This document shows, in pieces, positions 41,875 through 50,850 of a stretch of DNA of 64,000 bases. Made by a program: the position numbers and the translations under genes. The number at the start of each line of letters is the position of its first letter. Positions within the stretch are counted from its first letter, which is position 1. The DNA comes from Albirhodobacter sp042466415 (GTDB lineage: Bacteria > Pseudomonadota > Alphaproteobacteria > Rhodobacterales > Rhodobacteraceae): positions 806,001 to 870,000 of the forward strand of contig NZ_JAXHCH010000002.1 of assembly GCF_042466415.1 (NCBI RefSeq), written 5' to 3'. The notes below the pieces were generated by a model that made no database searches, was not told the DNA's origin, and saw only the letters and a program-made list of their open reading frames with translations.

Positions 41875-43652
41875 GTGACACCTAGATTGCTGATCCAACG
41901 CGTTTGATAAGGTGCGAGGGCGATGTCTCCGATTCCGGCGGGAACAGGCTCTCCCGTTAAGAGATCAACCCAATTGCGCCCCTCAATCAAGTTAAGACTT
42001 AACGTCGGGAGGGTAACCGGCGCCGCCGTCAGGTTCGAAATCGCGAAGATTGATTGGCTGCGATCGGTTGACTGGCGCCAGATCCCGAACAAGCCATCGT
42101 CGAGCTGTAGGGTGAATTGCGTTGCATCGGGGTGGAAGGCTGGCTGTTTGGCGCGAACATTCATAAAATGTTTCAACGTGTTGAGTACAATCGCACGGGC
42201 GTTTGACGGGTCGGCCAATTCCTTTTGCAAGGTGGGGTAATCGAGCCTCGCACGGTTGATCGCGCGATTATACCCCATGCGCTCAACGCCCTCGACGTCG
42301 TTCGGTGTGGCCAAAAGAGAATGAATATAAATGCCCGGGATGCCTTCCATACCCAAGGCGATTGCTTGCGAACAGATGAAACGGGCGAGCTGATGCGCGT
42401 CTTCGCCCTCGACCGTGCCTTTCAGCGCGTCAAAGAGAGCGACGTTCAATTCGTAGGGCTTGCGAGAGCCGTCAGGCAGGCTCCGCAAGCTCACCCGCCC
42501 ACCAAAGCCTTGCACGGTTTCAATCATTGTCGCCAGCTGTTCATCGGGGATCAATCCCTCCGCGGGACGCAGGCCTATCCCATCATGCGATGCGGTGAAG
42601 TTGAAATAGCAGCACCCTGATTGCGCAGGCGGCATCGACATTTGCCACGCCTTCAAATAGCGCGCCGTGCCAAAGAGCAGTGCATGAAGAATGAGCGGCG
42701 GGAGCGGGAAATTATAGACGACATGCGCCTCGTTCCGGTTACCGAAATAGCTGAGATTTTCGGCATTCGGAACGTTTGTCTCTGTGATCAGCGTCAGAGG
42801 TTCTTTGGAGAAGTCAGATAGGAGCCTGAATAGCCTCACAATTTCATGCGTTTGTCGCAGGTGAATACTGGTCGTCCCGGGCTCTTTCCAAAGAAAGGCA
42901 ACCGCATCGAGACGCAATGTCCGCACGCCGTGATCAATATGCGCTCGCAAAATTTCGATGAAGGCGAGCAAAACCTCCGGGTTGGAGAAATCGAAATCCA
43001 CCTGATCATGCGAGAACGTACACCAAAGATGTTTCACGCCCTTTGCGGTTTCCACACGGCGCAACAGGTCGTGCGCGCGCGGACGGACCACCATCGAGAG
43101 ATCGTCGGAGGGATCTGCTTCGAAGTAGAATTTGTCGTAGGGTTCGTGGCCTTGCAAATAATCCGCGAACCATTGCGACCCCGAGGACCCATGGTTGAGC
43201 ACCAGATCGGACATCAGCGTAAATTGCTCGGCGATCCGCTCAACATCGGGCCAGTCGCCTAGGGCCGAATTGACCGACAAGTAATCGGTAACGGCGAAGC
43301 CATCGTCCGATGTGAAGGGGAAATAGGGAAGGATATGAAGGCCGGTAAATGTGCCCTTCAGATGGGTTTGAGCAAAATCACGCAGCAGATCCAGAGGCTT
43401 ATGCGTGCCGTCCTCAATCGTGTTGCCATACGTGATGACATAGGCGCTGCGTTGATCCCAAGGGGGGCGATCCAAGGCGCGCGCGCGGCCTCTCGGCGTA
43501 TGAGGCTGCGGCCAAAACGCGCGCAGCACACGTTCAACGAGCGCCTCTTGGTCGGCCTCAGGATAAAGCGATGCCATGTAAAGGCCGACGCCATCGCGGA
43601 GCTTTTTGGGAAAAGATACTGGGTCGGGCGCTTGAACAACTGGGTTTGTCAT
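41871..43652 (-). CDS. GH13 (subfamily 18) glucosylglycerate/sucrose phosphorylase
   Basis: The 593-residue protein is a GH13_18 phosphorylase. The barrel shows LHILPYFPFTSDDGFAVTDY, the LVLNHGSSGSQWF region, the nucleophile in RTLRLDAVAFLWKEPGT, the acid/base Glu in LITETNVPN and the FTASHDGIGLRP motif. Sucrose phosphorylase is the name often given, but next to a GpgS-type synthase and its phosphatase the best fit is glucosylglycerate phosphorylase, which releases glucose-1-phosphate and glycerate. The start ATG at 43652 is inside a longer frame; its ribosome site is weak. It is the first gene of the operon. Confidence 0.82.
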   Translation of the reverse strand: MTNPVVQAPDPVSFPKKLRDGVGLYMASLYPEADQEALVERVLRAFWPQPHTPRGRARALDRPPWDQRSAYVITYGNTIEDGTHKPLDLLRDFAQTHLKGTFTGLHILPYFPFTSDDGFAVTDYLSVNSALGDWPDVERIAEQFTLMSDLVLNHGSSGSQWFADYLQGHEPYDKFYFEADPSDDLSMVVRPRAHDLLRRVETAKGVKHLWCTFSHDQVDFDFSNPEVLLAFIEILRAHIDHGVRTLRLDAVAFLWKEPGTTSIHLRQTHEIVRLFRLLSDFSKEPLTLITETNVPNAENLSYFGNRNEAHVVYNFPLPPLILHALLFGTARYLKAWQMSMPPAQSGCCYFNFTASHDGIGLRPAEGLIPDEQLATMIETVQGFGGRVSLRSLPDGSRKPYELNVALFDALKGTVEGEDAHQLARFICSQAIALGMEGIPGIYIHSLLATPNDVEGVERMGYNRAINRARLDYPTLQKELADPSNARAIVLNTLKHFMNVRAKQPAFHPDATQFTLQLDDGLFGIWRQSTDRSQSIFAISNLTAAPVTLPTLSLNLIEGRNWVDLLTGEPVPAGIGDIALAPYQTRWISNLGVT

Positions 43653-43817
43653 AGAAACAGCCTGCGATCGTCGTACAAATCCATCAAGAATTGGGCGGAG
43701 CACGGTGGTTATTTCCGCTCAATAGGATGCTATGATGTCTGAAATTTACTCGTCTCGCCTGATTATTGGTCAGAATATGGACGAAATTTCGAGATCTAAA
43801 ATTGACATTCAAAAGAC

Positions 43818-44708
43818 CTATTTAGGCGCGCGGCCTGCCAACAGCCGGTCGCGCAGCGTGGCAACCTCGGGGCGGAGTATGCCGGCGGGCGTGATCACAA
43901 CGTAATCTTCGCCACTGCGCATCCCGTGTGGGTTTGCGGGGCGCAAGCGACCGTCGCGAAGCTCTGCCTGCACGAGAATTTCCGGAACAATCGCCACGCC
44001 CATCCCCGCGACGGCCATATCAATCACCATATCGAAGTGATCCGCGCGCGCCCCGCGCAGAACTTGGCGCGGATCGATCTTCGATGCAGCAAACCAATCG
44101 AGCCACAGCGTTGGCCGCGTCGATTGTTGCAACAGCGGCAGGGTTAGGAGATCGATCTCGAGCGGCTCCATGTCGTGCCCGATGAGGGACGGCGCGGCGA
44201 CAGTGATGAGCGTCTCCGTTACCAGAAGATCACTTTGAGCGCCCGCAGGCTCATGCGTTTTGCGCATGACCGCAATATCCAGCGCATCTCGTATAAAATC
44301 AATCCGCCCCAATCTGACTTGCAGATCCACCGTCATCATCGGGTGGTGAAGGGCGAAATCAGTCAACCGTGGCATCAGCCACCTGCGCCCGAAAGACGGG
44401 AGTGTTGCGATCCGGATCACCGAGGTTTCGCCACCAAAGGCCATGATACCCATGGAGGTTTCTTCAAGTGATTGCAGAATTTCAATCGCTTTGGGCAGAA
44501 ATGCCGCGCCTGCGGGGGCGAGTGAGAGGCGTTGCCGCGCGCGGCGAAACAATGCAACGCCGAGCCTGCTTTCGAGGGAAGCCACGGCGCGGCTGATCGC
44601 GCTTTGCGTTAGATTTAGATCTTGGGCGGCGAGGGTCGTCGTGCCAAGCTTGGCGCAGACAACAAAGGCCTGAAGCTCTCCGAGTTTGGGGATATGCGCT
44701 TTTCTCAT
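43818..44708 (-). CDS. LysR family transcriptional regulator
   Basis: The 296-residue protein has an N-terminal winged helix (LGELQAFVVCAKLGTTTLAAQDLNLTQSAISRAVASLESRLGVALFRR) and the LysR effector domain (IRIATLPSFGRRWLMPRL, DIAVMRKTHEP, GMGVAIVPEILV). It is divergent from glutaryl-CoA dehydrogenase and is a likely regulator of that gene. I prefer the ATG at 44708 because AGGA precedes it at good spacing; an in-frame ATG at 44732 has none. Confidence 0.9.
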   Translation of the reverse strand: MRKAHIPKLGELQAFVVCAKLGTTTLAAQDLNLTQSAISRAVASLESRLGVALFRRARQRLSLAPAGAAFLPKAIEILQSLEETSMGIMAFGGETSVIRIATLPSFGRRWLMPRLTDFALHHPMMTVDLQVRLGRIDFIRDALDIAVMRKTHEPAGAQSDLLVTETLITVAAPSLIGHDMEPLEIDLLTLPLLQQSTRPTLWLDWFAASKIDPRQVLRGARADHFDMVIDMAVAGMGVAIVPEILVQAELRDGRLRPANPHGMRSGEDYVVITPAGILRPEVATLRDRLLAGRAPK

Positions 44709-44806
44709 CACCGTCCTATGCGTTTTTCTCATAATATTCGCGCAATTTGTTGTTGGGCAAGCGCGATGATTGACGCTACCCTAGCCCAAAGCGAAAGGAA
44801 CGTCCG

Positions 44807-46009
44807 ATGGCTGCGACAGATCGCCCCGAATTGAGCCCGTTTGACTGGCAAGACCCGCTCCGCTTGGCTGGACAGTTGACGGACGAGGAGCGGATGATGT
44901 CGGCATCCGCGCGGGCTTTCGCTGCGACGCATCTCGCGCCGGGGGTGGGGGATGCGTTCTTGTACGAGACCACCGATCCCGATCTGTTTGGCAAAATGGG
45001 GGCGCAAGGGCTCCTGGGGATCACCGTTCCAGAATCTTACGGTGGGCTCGGGGCTGGGTATGTCACTTACGGGCTTGTCGCGCGTGAAATCGAGCGGGTG
45101 GATAGCGGCTATCGATCAATGATGTCGGTGCAAAGCTCGCTCGTCATATACCCGATTTACGCTTACGGAAGCGAGGCGCAGCGCCAAAAATACCTGCCCA
45201 AGCTCATCTCGGGCGAATGGATCGGGTGTTTCGGCCTGACCGAACCCGAGGCAGGGTCCGATCCGGCGGGGATGAGAACCCGCGCGACGAAGATCGATGG
45301 CGGGTATCGCATCACGGGCTCCAAAATGTGGATTTCGAACGCGCCGATTGCCGATGTTTTTGTTGTCTGGGCAAAATCGGATGCGCATGGCGGTGCGATC
45401 AAGGGTTTCATTCTGGAGAAAGGAATGAAGGGGCTGAGCGCGCCAAAAATCGAAGGGAAGCTATCGCTCCGCGCGTCGATCACCGGCGAGATCTCAATGG
45501 TGGATGTTGAGGTCGGCGAGGAGGCGATCTTGCCGGAGGTCTCAGGTCTCAAGGGGCCGTTCGGGTGTTTGAACCGCGCGCGATATGGCATTGCGTGGGG
45601 TGTGATGGGGGCCGCCGAGGACTGTTGGCTCGCGGCACGCGATTACGGTATGGATCGCAAGCAGTTCGGCAAGCCTTTGGCAGGGACGCAGCTGTTCCAG
45701 AAAAAGCTTGCCGATGCGCAAACCGAGATTGCTTTGGGGCTGCAAGCGGCATTGCAAGTCGGCCGTTTGATGGACCAAGGCGCTGCCGCACCTGAGATGA
45801 TCTCATTGATAAAGCGAAACAATTGCGGCAAGGCGTTGGACATCGCGCGCGCGGCGCGTGACATGCATGGCGGCAATGGTATCCAAGCCGCTTACCACGT
45901 GATGCGCCACGCGATGAATTTGGAAACAGTGAACACTTATGAGGGCACGCATGATGTTCATGCGTTGATTTTGGGGCGCGCGCAGACGGGCCTTCAGGCG
46001 TTCTTCTGA
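44807..46009 (+). CDS. gcdH: Glutaryl-CoA dehydrogenase
   Basis: This FAD enzyme converts glutaryl-CoA to crotonyl-CoA in lysine and tryptophan breakdown. The 400-residue protein has FGLTEPEAGSDPAGM, WISNAPIADVFVVWAKS, the RYGIAWGVMGAAEDC segment typical of GcdH, and the catalytic Glu in ETVNTYEGTHDVHALILGRAQTG. The Arg of the carboxylate-binding site is probably in the ERVDSGYRSMMSVQ stretch. AAAGGAA precedes the start. The divergent LysR gene, 98 bases away, is its likely regulator. Confidence 0.93.
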   Translation: MAATDRPELSPFDWQDPLRLAGQLTDEERMMSASARAFAATHLAPGVGDAFLYETTDPDLFGKMGAQGLLGITVPESYGGLGAGYVTYGLVAREIERVDSGYRSMMSVQSSLVIYPIYAYGSEAQRQKYLPKLISGEWIGCFGLTEPEAGSDPAGMRTRATKIDGGYRITGSKMWISNAPIADVFVVWAKSDAHGGAIKGFILEKGMKGLSAPKIEGKLSLRASITGEISMVDVEVGEEAILPEVSGLKGPFGCLNRARYGIAWGVMGAAEDCWLAARDYGMDRKQFGKPLAGTQLFQKKLADAQTEIALGLQAALQVGRLMDQGAAAPEMISLIKRNNCGKALDIARAARDMHGGNGIQAAYHVMRHAMNLETVNTYEGTHDVHALILGRAQTGLQAFF

Positions 46010-46084
46010 GGTAATTGAAAAACGCCACGACTTGACCGCATCCGCACGGCGCGCGACATAGGCATCAAACCTCAGGAGGCAGGC

Positions 46085-46783
46085 ATGATTATCGGTCACA
46101 TCGGAGTGCGCAAAGGATCAAAAGGTGTTCCTGGAAAGAACTTCAAGTCATTCTGCGGACGACCGCTGATTGATTGGTCGCTCGATCAACTTCTTGAAAA
46201 TAAACGGATTGATTGCGTCGTCGTCTCAACAGATGATGCCGATATTCTTGCGCATGCGGTCAAGCGCGGGGCGTTTGATATGGGGCTGCGCCCTGATGAG
46301 CTTGCGACAGACGCTGCTGGTAAATTCGGCGTATGGAAACATGCTTTGGGGGTCGTTGAGGATAAATGCGGCGCGGCGGAGGTGTTTATAGACATCGATG
46401 CGACTTCTCCCATGCGGATCATGGCCGATATTGACGGGGCGCTTGATTTGTTTCTCAAGGAACGCCCCGATATGGTTATGAATGTCGCAGAAGCGGAAAA
46501 AAACCCGTATTTCAATTTGTTAGAGGCCGATGCCTCAGGCGCTTTGCACGTCTCCAAATCGCTTCCCGGCGGGGTTGTCGCACGCCAGCAGGCGCCGAAA
46601 GTCTTTGAACATGCGGCCGCGACCTATGTGCTTGACCCTGCATATCTCAAGCGCGCGTCCGGCTTGTTTGAGGGGCGCGTCTTGCCGCATATTGTGCCAA
46701 GCGAGCGCAGTGTTGATATCGATAGCCCGATCGATTTCAAAATTGCGGAATTTCTAATGTCTGAACGGTTGGCAGGCCGGTAA
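46085..46783 (+). CDS. CMP-nonulosonic acid cytidylyltransferase (acylneuraminate type)
   Basis: The 232-residue enzyme activates a sialic-type nine-carbon acid with CTP. The N-terminus GVRKGSKGVPGKNFKSFCGRPLIDWS is the nucleotide-binding loop of the CMP-sugar synthetase family, and FIDIDATSPMRIMADIDGALDLF plus PSERSVDIDSPIDFKIAE are further conserved parts. It is encoded on the plus strand, converging with the two Kdo-transferase-like genes, while neuB and neuC are on the opposite strand a few kilobases away. AGGAGG precedes its start. Whether the sugar is sialic, legionaminic or another acid is open. Confidence 0.85.
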   Translation: MIIGHIGVRKGSKGVPGKNFKSFCGRPLIDWSLDQLLENKRIDCVVVSTDDADILAHAVKRGAFDMGLRPDELATDAAGKFGVWKHALGVVEDKCGAAEVFIDIDATSPMRIMADIDGALDLFLKERPDMVMNVAEAEKNPYFNLLEADASGALHVSKSLPGGVVARQQAPKVFEHAAATYVLDPAYLKRASGLFEGRVLPHIVPSERSVDIDSPIDFKIAEFLMSERLAGR

Positions 46784-46786
46784 AAC

Positions 46787-48127
46787 CTAGCCGAGCGGCG
46801 CAAGCCGGTCGAGCGCAGCAAGTGTTTTGTCGACGGAGCCTGCATGGGCGTCAAGAAACGCATCGATCTTAGAATTGTTCTTTAATTCAACGCATTGCAG
46901 GGCGAGATTGATGTTTTGCATGAAGGTTTCAATGGCCTCATCGAGCGCATCGGGTGTGGTGACATAGGTCACAACACCCGCTGCGATGGCCTCCATCGCG
47001 GGGTATTCGATTGTGAAGATTTCGGGCCCAACGATGACGGGCTTCCGCAGCGCGAGTGGCTCGCTAATGTTATGCGCGCCCTTGGGAATAAATCCGCCGC
47101 CGACAAGTGCCGCATCGCCGATCGCAAGATAAAAATACATCTCGCCCATTGAATCACCCAGTAAAACATCCGCCTCAAAGGGGGCGGTCAGGGTCAGATC
47201 AGGGGCCAATACCTTTGAGCGCCTAACGACGCGCAGGCCGGCGTCCTTCAGCATCGAGGACACCTCATCAAACCGTTCGGGTGCGCGTGGTACATAGATG
47301 AAGAGAGGGTTGTAACCCTTTGCAATACATTTCTTTATCGCCGAAATGTAGAGGGCATCCTCGCCCGAAACCACACTCGTCAGAACAAGCACGGGCCTTT
47401 TGGGCGCGATCTGTTCGCGTACCGCTTCACCGCGCGCGACAAGATGTGGTGGAATGGGTTGATCAAAGCGGAGCTCACCAGTGATCTCAATGGGATGAAC
47501 GCCAACCGACGCGAAGCGTTGCCTTTGCAGATCGGATTTCACCAAAGCGCCGGCAAATCCCTGCATGATTTCGCCGCGCAGTCCGCTTCCGGCTTGGTCG
47601 CGCGCGTAGCTTTTGGATGGGTATTGTGCGTTGCACATATAAAGCCCGATGCCTGCGCGGCGCGCCGACATGATCATTTTTGGCCAGATTTCCACTTCCA
47701 TCACGAGGCCTAAGGCCGGGGTGAATGTCTTGAAAAAACGTCTGAAAGCAAAGCCGAATTCGAAGGGAACCCACACAGATCGCAGGCGACCTTCCGCGAT
47801 TTCCTTTGCGAAAACAGTCTCGGCCTCTTTACGGCCGGCGGGGGTGAAATGGGTGGTGACGATGCGGTCACCGCGGGCCAAAATTGCACGGATCAGCGGC
47901 ACGGCGGAGCGCATTTCGCCCAAGGACACCGCATGAATCCAAATCGTTCGCGGGCCTGCGGGCCACGGGGCATGGTGGCCAAAGCGTTCGCGCAAATTAG
48001 CGCCGTAGGCCGGATCTTTTTTTGCACGTTTGCGCAGGTACAGCAGAACCGCCGGCAGCCCCAGATACCAAAGCGCAGTGTAGCCCGCGAGCGCGAGGCG
48101 AAGTCGGGGCGATGGAAACTGGCTCAC
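46787..48127 (-). CDS. WaaA/KdtA-like 3-deoxy-ulosonic acid transferase, copy 1
   Basis: The 446-residue protein is a GT30 family member: a membrane anchor near the N-terminus, the catalytic HAVSLGEMRSA motif with Glu, the VEIWPKMI segment, CNAQYPSKSYAR, and a C-terminal GT-B half with LGDSMGEMYFYLAIGDAALVGGGF and GAHNISEPLAL. Canonical WaaA moves Kdo from CMP-Kdo to lipid A. This copy starts with GTG, overlapping the stop of copy 2 (GTGA). Being in an operon with neuB and neuC, it may instead or also transfer a nonulosonic acid, which is inference. Confidence 0.82.
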   Translation of the reverse strand: MSQFPSPRLRLALAGYTALWYLGLPAVLLYLRKRAKKDPAYGANLRERFGHHAPWPAGPRTIWIHAVSLGEMRSAVPLIRAILARGDRIVTTHFTPAGRKEAETVFAKEIAEGRLRSVWVPFEFGFAFRRFFKTFTPALGLVMEVEIWPKMIMSARRAGIGLYMCNAQYPSKSYARDQAGSGLRGEIMQGFAGALVKSDLQRQRFASVGVHPIEITGELRFDQPIPPHLVARGEAVREQIAPKRPVLVLTSVVSGEDALYISAIKKCIAKGYNPLFIYVPRAPERFDEVSSMLKDAGLRVVRRSKVLAPDLTLTAPFEADVLLGDSMGEMYFYLAIGDAALVGGGFIPKGAHNISEPLALRKPVIVGPEIFTIEYPAMEAIAAGVVTYVTTPDALDEAIETFMQNINLALQCVELKNNSKIDAFLDAHAGSVDKTLAALDRLAPLG

Positions 48128-49446
48128 CTTGCGGCCTCCGGAATCATCTCGACCAAGGCTTGCGCCAGATCGTCGATTGCGGCGCTATTTTCGGCGCAGC
48201 AGGCGGCCGCCCTCGCGGCTTGCGCGCTCAGATCGGAGAGAACTGCGCGTGCGATTTCATCTGGGGTCGTGCACTCGCTCGCGGCTCGGTAGGCGCCAAG
48301 CATCGCATAATCGTCGCGAAAATTGGTCCAACGGGGGCCATGTAAGATTGCAGCGCCCAATCTCGCGGCCTCCCAAGGATTGTGGCCGTTCACGTCGCCA
48401 AAGCTGCCGCCGATCAAAGCGGTGGAGGCGAGGCGATACCACAGGCCCATTTCGCCAAAGCTATCAGCGACAAAGACTTGGTCTTGAAGATCGGGCAGGG
48501 TGTTTGCGCTGCGTAGGCTGACGCGAAGACCTGCGGCCTGCGCCGTTTGCGCAACCATCGCCCCGCGTTCGGGATAGCGCGGAACCATCACCAACAGCGC
48601 GTCAGGCCTTTGCGTCAGGACGCTCTTATGAGCGCTCAGCGCTATCTGTTCGTCGTCGAAATGCGATGGCCCCACCATCCAGACGCTGCGATCTTTCAGG
48701 GCTGCGCGCAGGTCGCGCAGCTTCGCGGGATCGGCGGCAAGCGCCGGCGCGATAAGCTTCAGCGAGGGGTGCGTTTGCACAGGGGCTTGCGCGCCGAGCG
48801 CCCGCAGGTGGTCCGCCGTCATCTGGTCTTGCGCGGAGATCAGGCTCAAGCGCGAGAGGACATCGCGGTAGAGCGAGCGGATCTTCCGGCGCTGGTGATA
48901 GGAGCTCTCGCCGATGCGCGCATTCACGAGCGCGATCGGTATGCCGCGATCATAGCTTTTGGTGATCAGGTTTGGCCAAATATCCTGTTCGGCCCAGATC
49001 GAGAGATCAGGTTTCCAATAATTCAGAAATGGCTGAATAAAGCGGTTCGCATCCAGTGGCAAAAATTGATGCTGCGTCTGCGGCGGGCAGTTTTCGGCAA
49101 ATACTTTTGCCGAGGCACGTGCGGAGGACGTCACAAGGATGTGGAGATCGGGCCGGATCGATTGCATCGCGGTGATTAAACCCCGCAAGGCCATCACTTC
49201 CCCCAGTCCGACGGCGTGCATCCACACAAGTGCGGTGTTCGCCGGTCGCCAACCGCTCGTAACTCCAAGCTTTTCTTGAAACCGGATCGGGTCCTCGCGG
49301 CCTTTTTCAACACGTTTAAGTAACAGTCGTGGCGCAAATGGCGCGAGCACGGACGTCGCCGCAAGATAGAGCCGTAGCAAAAATCCGCTGCGCACGGCGG
49401 CGGCGGGGACCTGTGCGGCGACGGTTTGACCGTGACGATCAATCAA
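48124..49446 (-). CDS. WaaA/KdtA-like 3-deoxy-ulosonic acid transferase, copy 2
   Basis: The 440-residue protein is a second GT30-like glycosyltransferase in tandem with the first. It keeps the catalytic Glu in HAVGLGEVMALRGL, WAEQDIWPNLI, NARIGESSY, and the C-terminal VADSFGEMGLWYRLASTALIGGSFGDVNGHNPWEAARL. It is clearly diverged from copy 1, so the two are unlikely to be redundant. The frame opens with TTG; GTG at 49395 is an alternative start. The start overlaps the NeuC stop by 8 bases. Confidence 0.82.
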   Translation of the reverse strand: MIDRHGQTVAAQVPAAAVRSGFLLRLYLAATSVLAPFAPRLLLKRVEKGREDPIRFQEKLGVTSGWRPANTALVWMHAVGLGEVMALRGLITAMQSIRPDLHILVTSSARASAKVFAENCPPQTQHQFLPLDANRFIQPFLNYWKPDLSIWAEQDIWPNLITKSYDRGIPIALVNARIGESSYHQRRKIRSLYRDVLSRLSLISAQDQMTADHLRALGAQAPVQTHPSLKLIAPALAADPAKLRDLRAALKDRSVWMVGPSHFDDEQIALSAHKSVLTQRPDALLVMVPRYPERGAMVAQTAQAAGLRVSLRSANTLPDLQDQVFVADSFGEMGLWYRLASTALIGGSFGDVNGHNPWEAARLGAAILHGPRWTNFRDDYAMLGAYRAASECTTPDEIARAVLSDLSAQAARAAACCAENSAAIDDLAQALVEMIPEAAR

Positions 49447-50572
49447 GATCTTGGAACTCTTTTTGGAGGCCTCGATCCCAGAATGTCGGTGTCGAAATCA
49501 CTTCGACGAAGCGATCTGCCGCGCGACCTTCTCCAAAAGCGGTATGAGGGGCGAAGCGCTTTCCCCAGTTGCTTTCAATGAATTCTGAAATTCCGGAACT
49601 GTCGGATGCTTTTACCGCGCAAATCGACGGCGCCGAGGATCGGTTGGTCTGCCGTGTCCCGATATCGAGGGACGGAATCCCGAGGAATGGCGCTTCGCGA
49701 ACGCCAGCCGAAGAATTTCCCACCATCATCGCGGCATTTTTCATAAGCTCCGAGAAATGCGCGAAGCGCATCGACGGGATGAGGCGGAACTGATCGGCGG
49801 GAAGCGCGCGGATCACGTCGAAAATTGCATCCGATCCGGGATCATTATTTGGGGCGATGAGCACGAAGTTTTTCTTCGACGCTTGCAGTGTCCGGTAGAG
49901 ATCGGAGGCCTGTTGGCCCATGCTCGCGGCTTCGGAAGTCACGGGATGGAACACCGAAATACCGTAATCCGCCCACGGAATATCATAGCGCTGGCGGACT
50001 TCATCCAGCGTTACACCCGAATAGGAGGCATGGAAATCGAGTTCCGGAGAGCCGATAGGGTGAATGTTTTCAAGTGGTTCACCAAGACTCGCGACCCTTT
50101 TTCCGGCCTCGATCGAGCTCACAAAGTGATGCGCTGCGAGTTTCGAGTTACAGTGCCGGAAAATTTCGTCAATCGTGCCCGACACCTCGCCGCCCTCGAC
50201 ATGGGCGGAGCGGATGTAATTCGTCGCCGCCACCAGCGCACAGGCCAGGGCTTCGACACGGTCGCCATGCACAACGATCAAATCGGGCGCATGTTCGGTG
50301 ACGAAATCGGAGAACCCGATCACCGTTTTCGCCAAGATCATATCTTGCGGATCGCCGGGACGCTGGTTGAGAAACTCGTGCACCTGAACGCCGGGCATCC
50401 GGTGAACCTCAAGTTTCGTAAGCCCGTAGCGATCCAGCATATGCATGCCGGTCACAAAAAACGACACCGCAAAGCCCGCATCTCGTGCGGCAATGGCAAG
50501 GGGTTCGAGCTTGCCAAAATCAGCACGCGTGCCGGTGACGAAAAGGATCTTTTGGGTCATATCGCTACTCAT
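49439..50572 (-). CDS. neuC: UDP-N-acetylglucosamine 2-epimerase, hydrolysing (NeuC/LegG type)
   Basis: The 377-residue enzyme releases ManNAc or a related sugar from a UDP-sugar, feeding nonulosonic acid synthesis. Motifs are ILFVTGTRADFGKLEPL, IVVHGDRVEALACALVA, AHVEGGEVSGTIDEIFRHCNSKLAAHHFVS, SPELDF and the C-terminal MMVGNSSAGVREAPFLGIPSLDIGTRQ. It clusters with neuB and the CMP-transferase, and with transferases downstream. An ATG at 50560 is an alternative start. The true substrate may be a legionaminic acid precursor. Confidence 0.87.
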   Translation of the reverse strand: MSSDMTQKILFVTGTRADFGKLEPLAIAARDAGFAVSFFVTGMHMLDRYGLTKLEVHRMPGVQVHEFLNQRPGDPQDMILAKTVIGFSDFVTEHAPDLIVVHGDRVEALACALVAATNYIRSAHVEGGEVSGTIDEIFRHCNSKLAAHHFVSSIEAGKRVASLGEPLENIHPIGSPELDFHASYSGVTLDEVRQRYDIPWADYGISVFHPVTSEAASMGQQASDLYRTLQASKKNFVLIAPNNDPGSDAIFDVIRALPADQFRLIPSMRFAHFSELMKNAAMMVGNSSAGVREAPFLGIPSLDIGTRQTNRSSAPSICAVKASDSSGISEFIESNWGKRFAPHTAFGEGRAADRFVEVISTPTFWDRGLQKEFQDLD

Positions 50573-50652
50573 TTTCCGTGCTTAGTTTACTGCGTCGCGC
50601 GCCGCATCACAATGCGCCCTTCGAGATCTACGATTTTGTCCGGATACTACGC

Positions 50653-50850
50653 CTAAGCACTTGCGCTTAAATCTATTTTTTGGCGCGGCCCGACAAATCT
50701 TTGGCGCAAAGCGTCAGTGTCCGCAATCCCGTGACGTGCGAGAAATTCGATTGCTGACACATCTTGCATCACGTTGCTTTCGATCAGGGTGGCCTTGCGT
50801 TCAACCGCCCCGCGGCGCTGTGCTTCCGTCACGCCGGATACGGCCCCGCC
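50653..50850 (-). pseudogene. In-frame continuation of the glycosyltransferase beyond the TAA stop
   Basis: The 65 codons after the TAA are open and in the same frame. They have a coding look: no other stop until TAG, and alanine- and arginine-rich helical content (VTEAQRRGAVERKATLIESN, then VMQDVSAIEFLARHGI). They probably were the original C-terminus. Confidence 0.6.

Noticed and set aside
44733..44806. A LysR binding site (T-N11-A) between the LysR gene and gcdH.
   Set aside because: An ATT-N5-AAT dyad is visible near 44740, but the motif is too loose to call without comparison to relatives.
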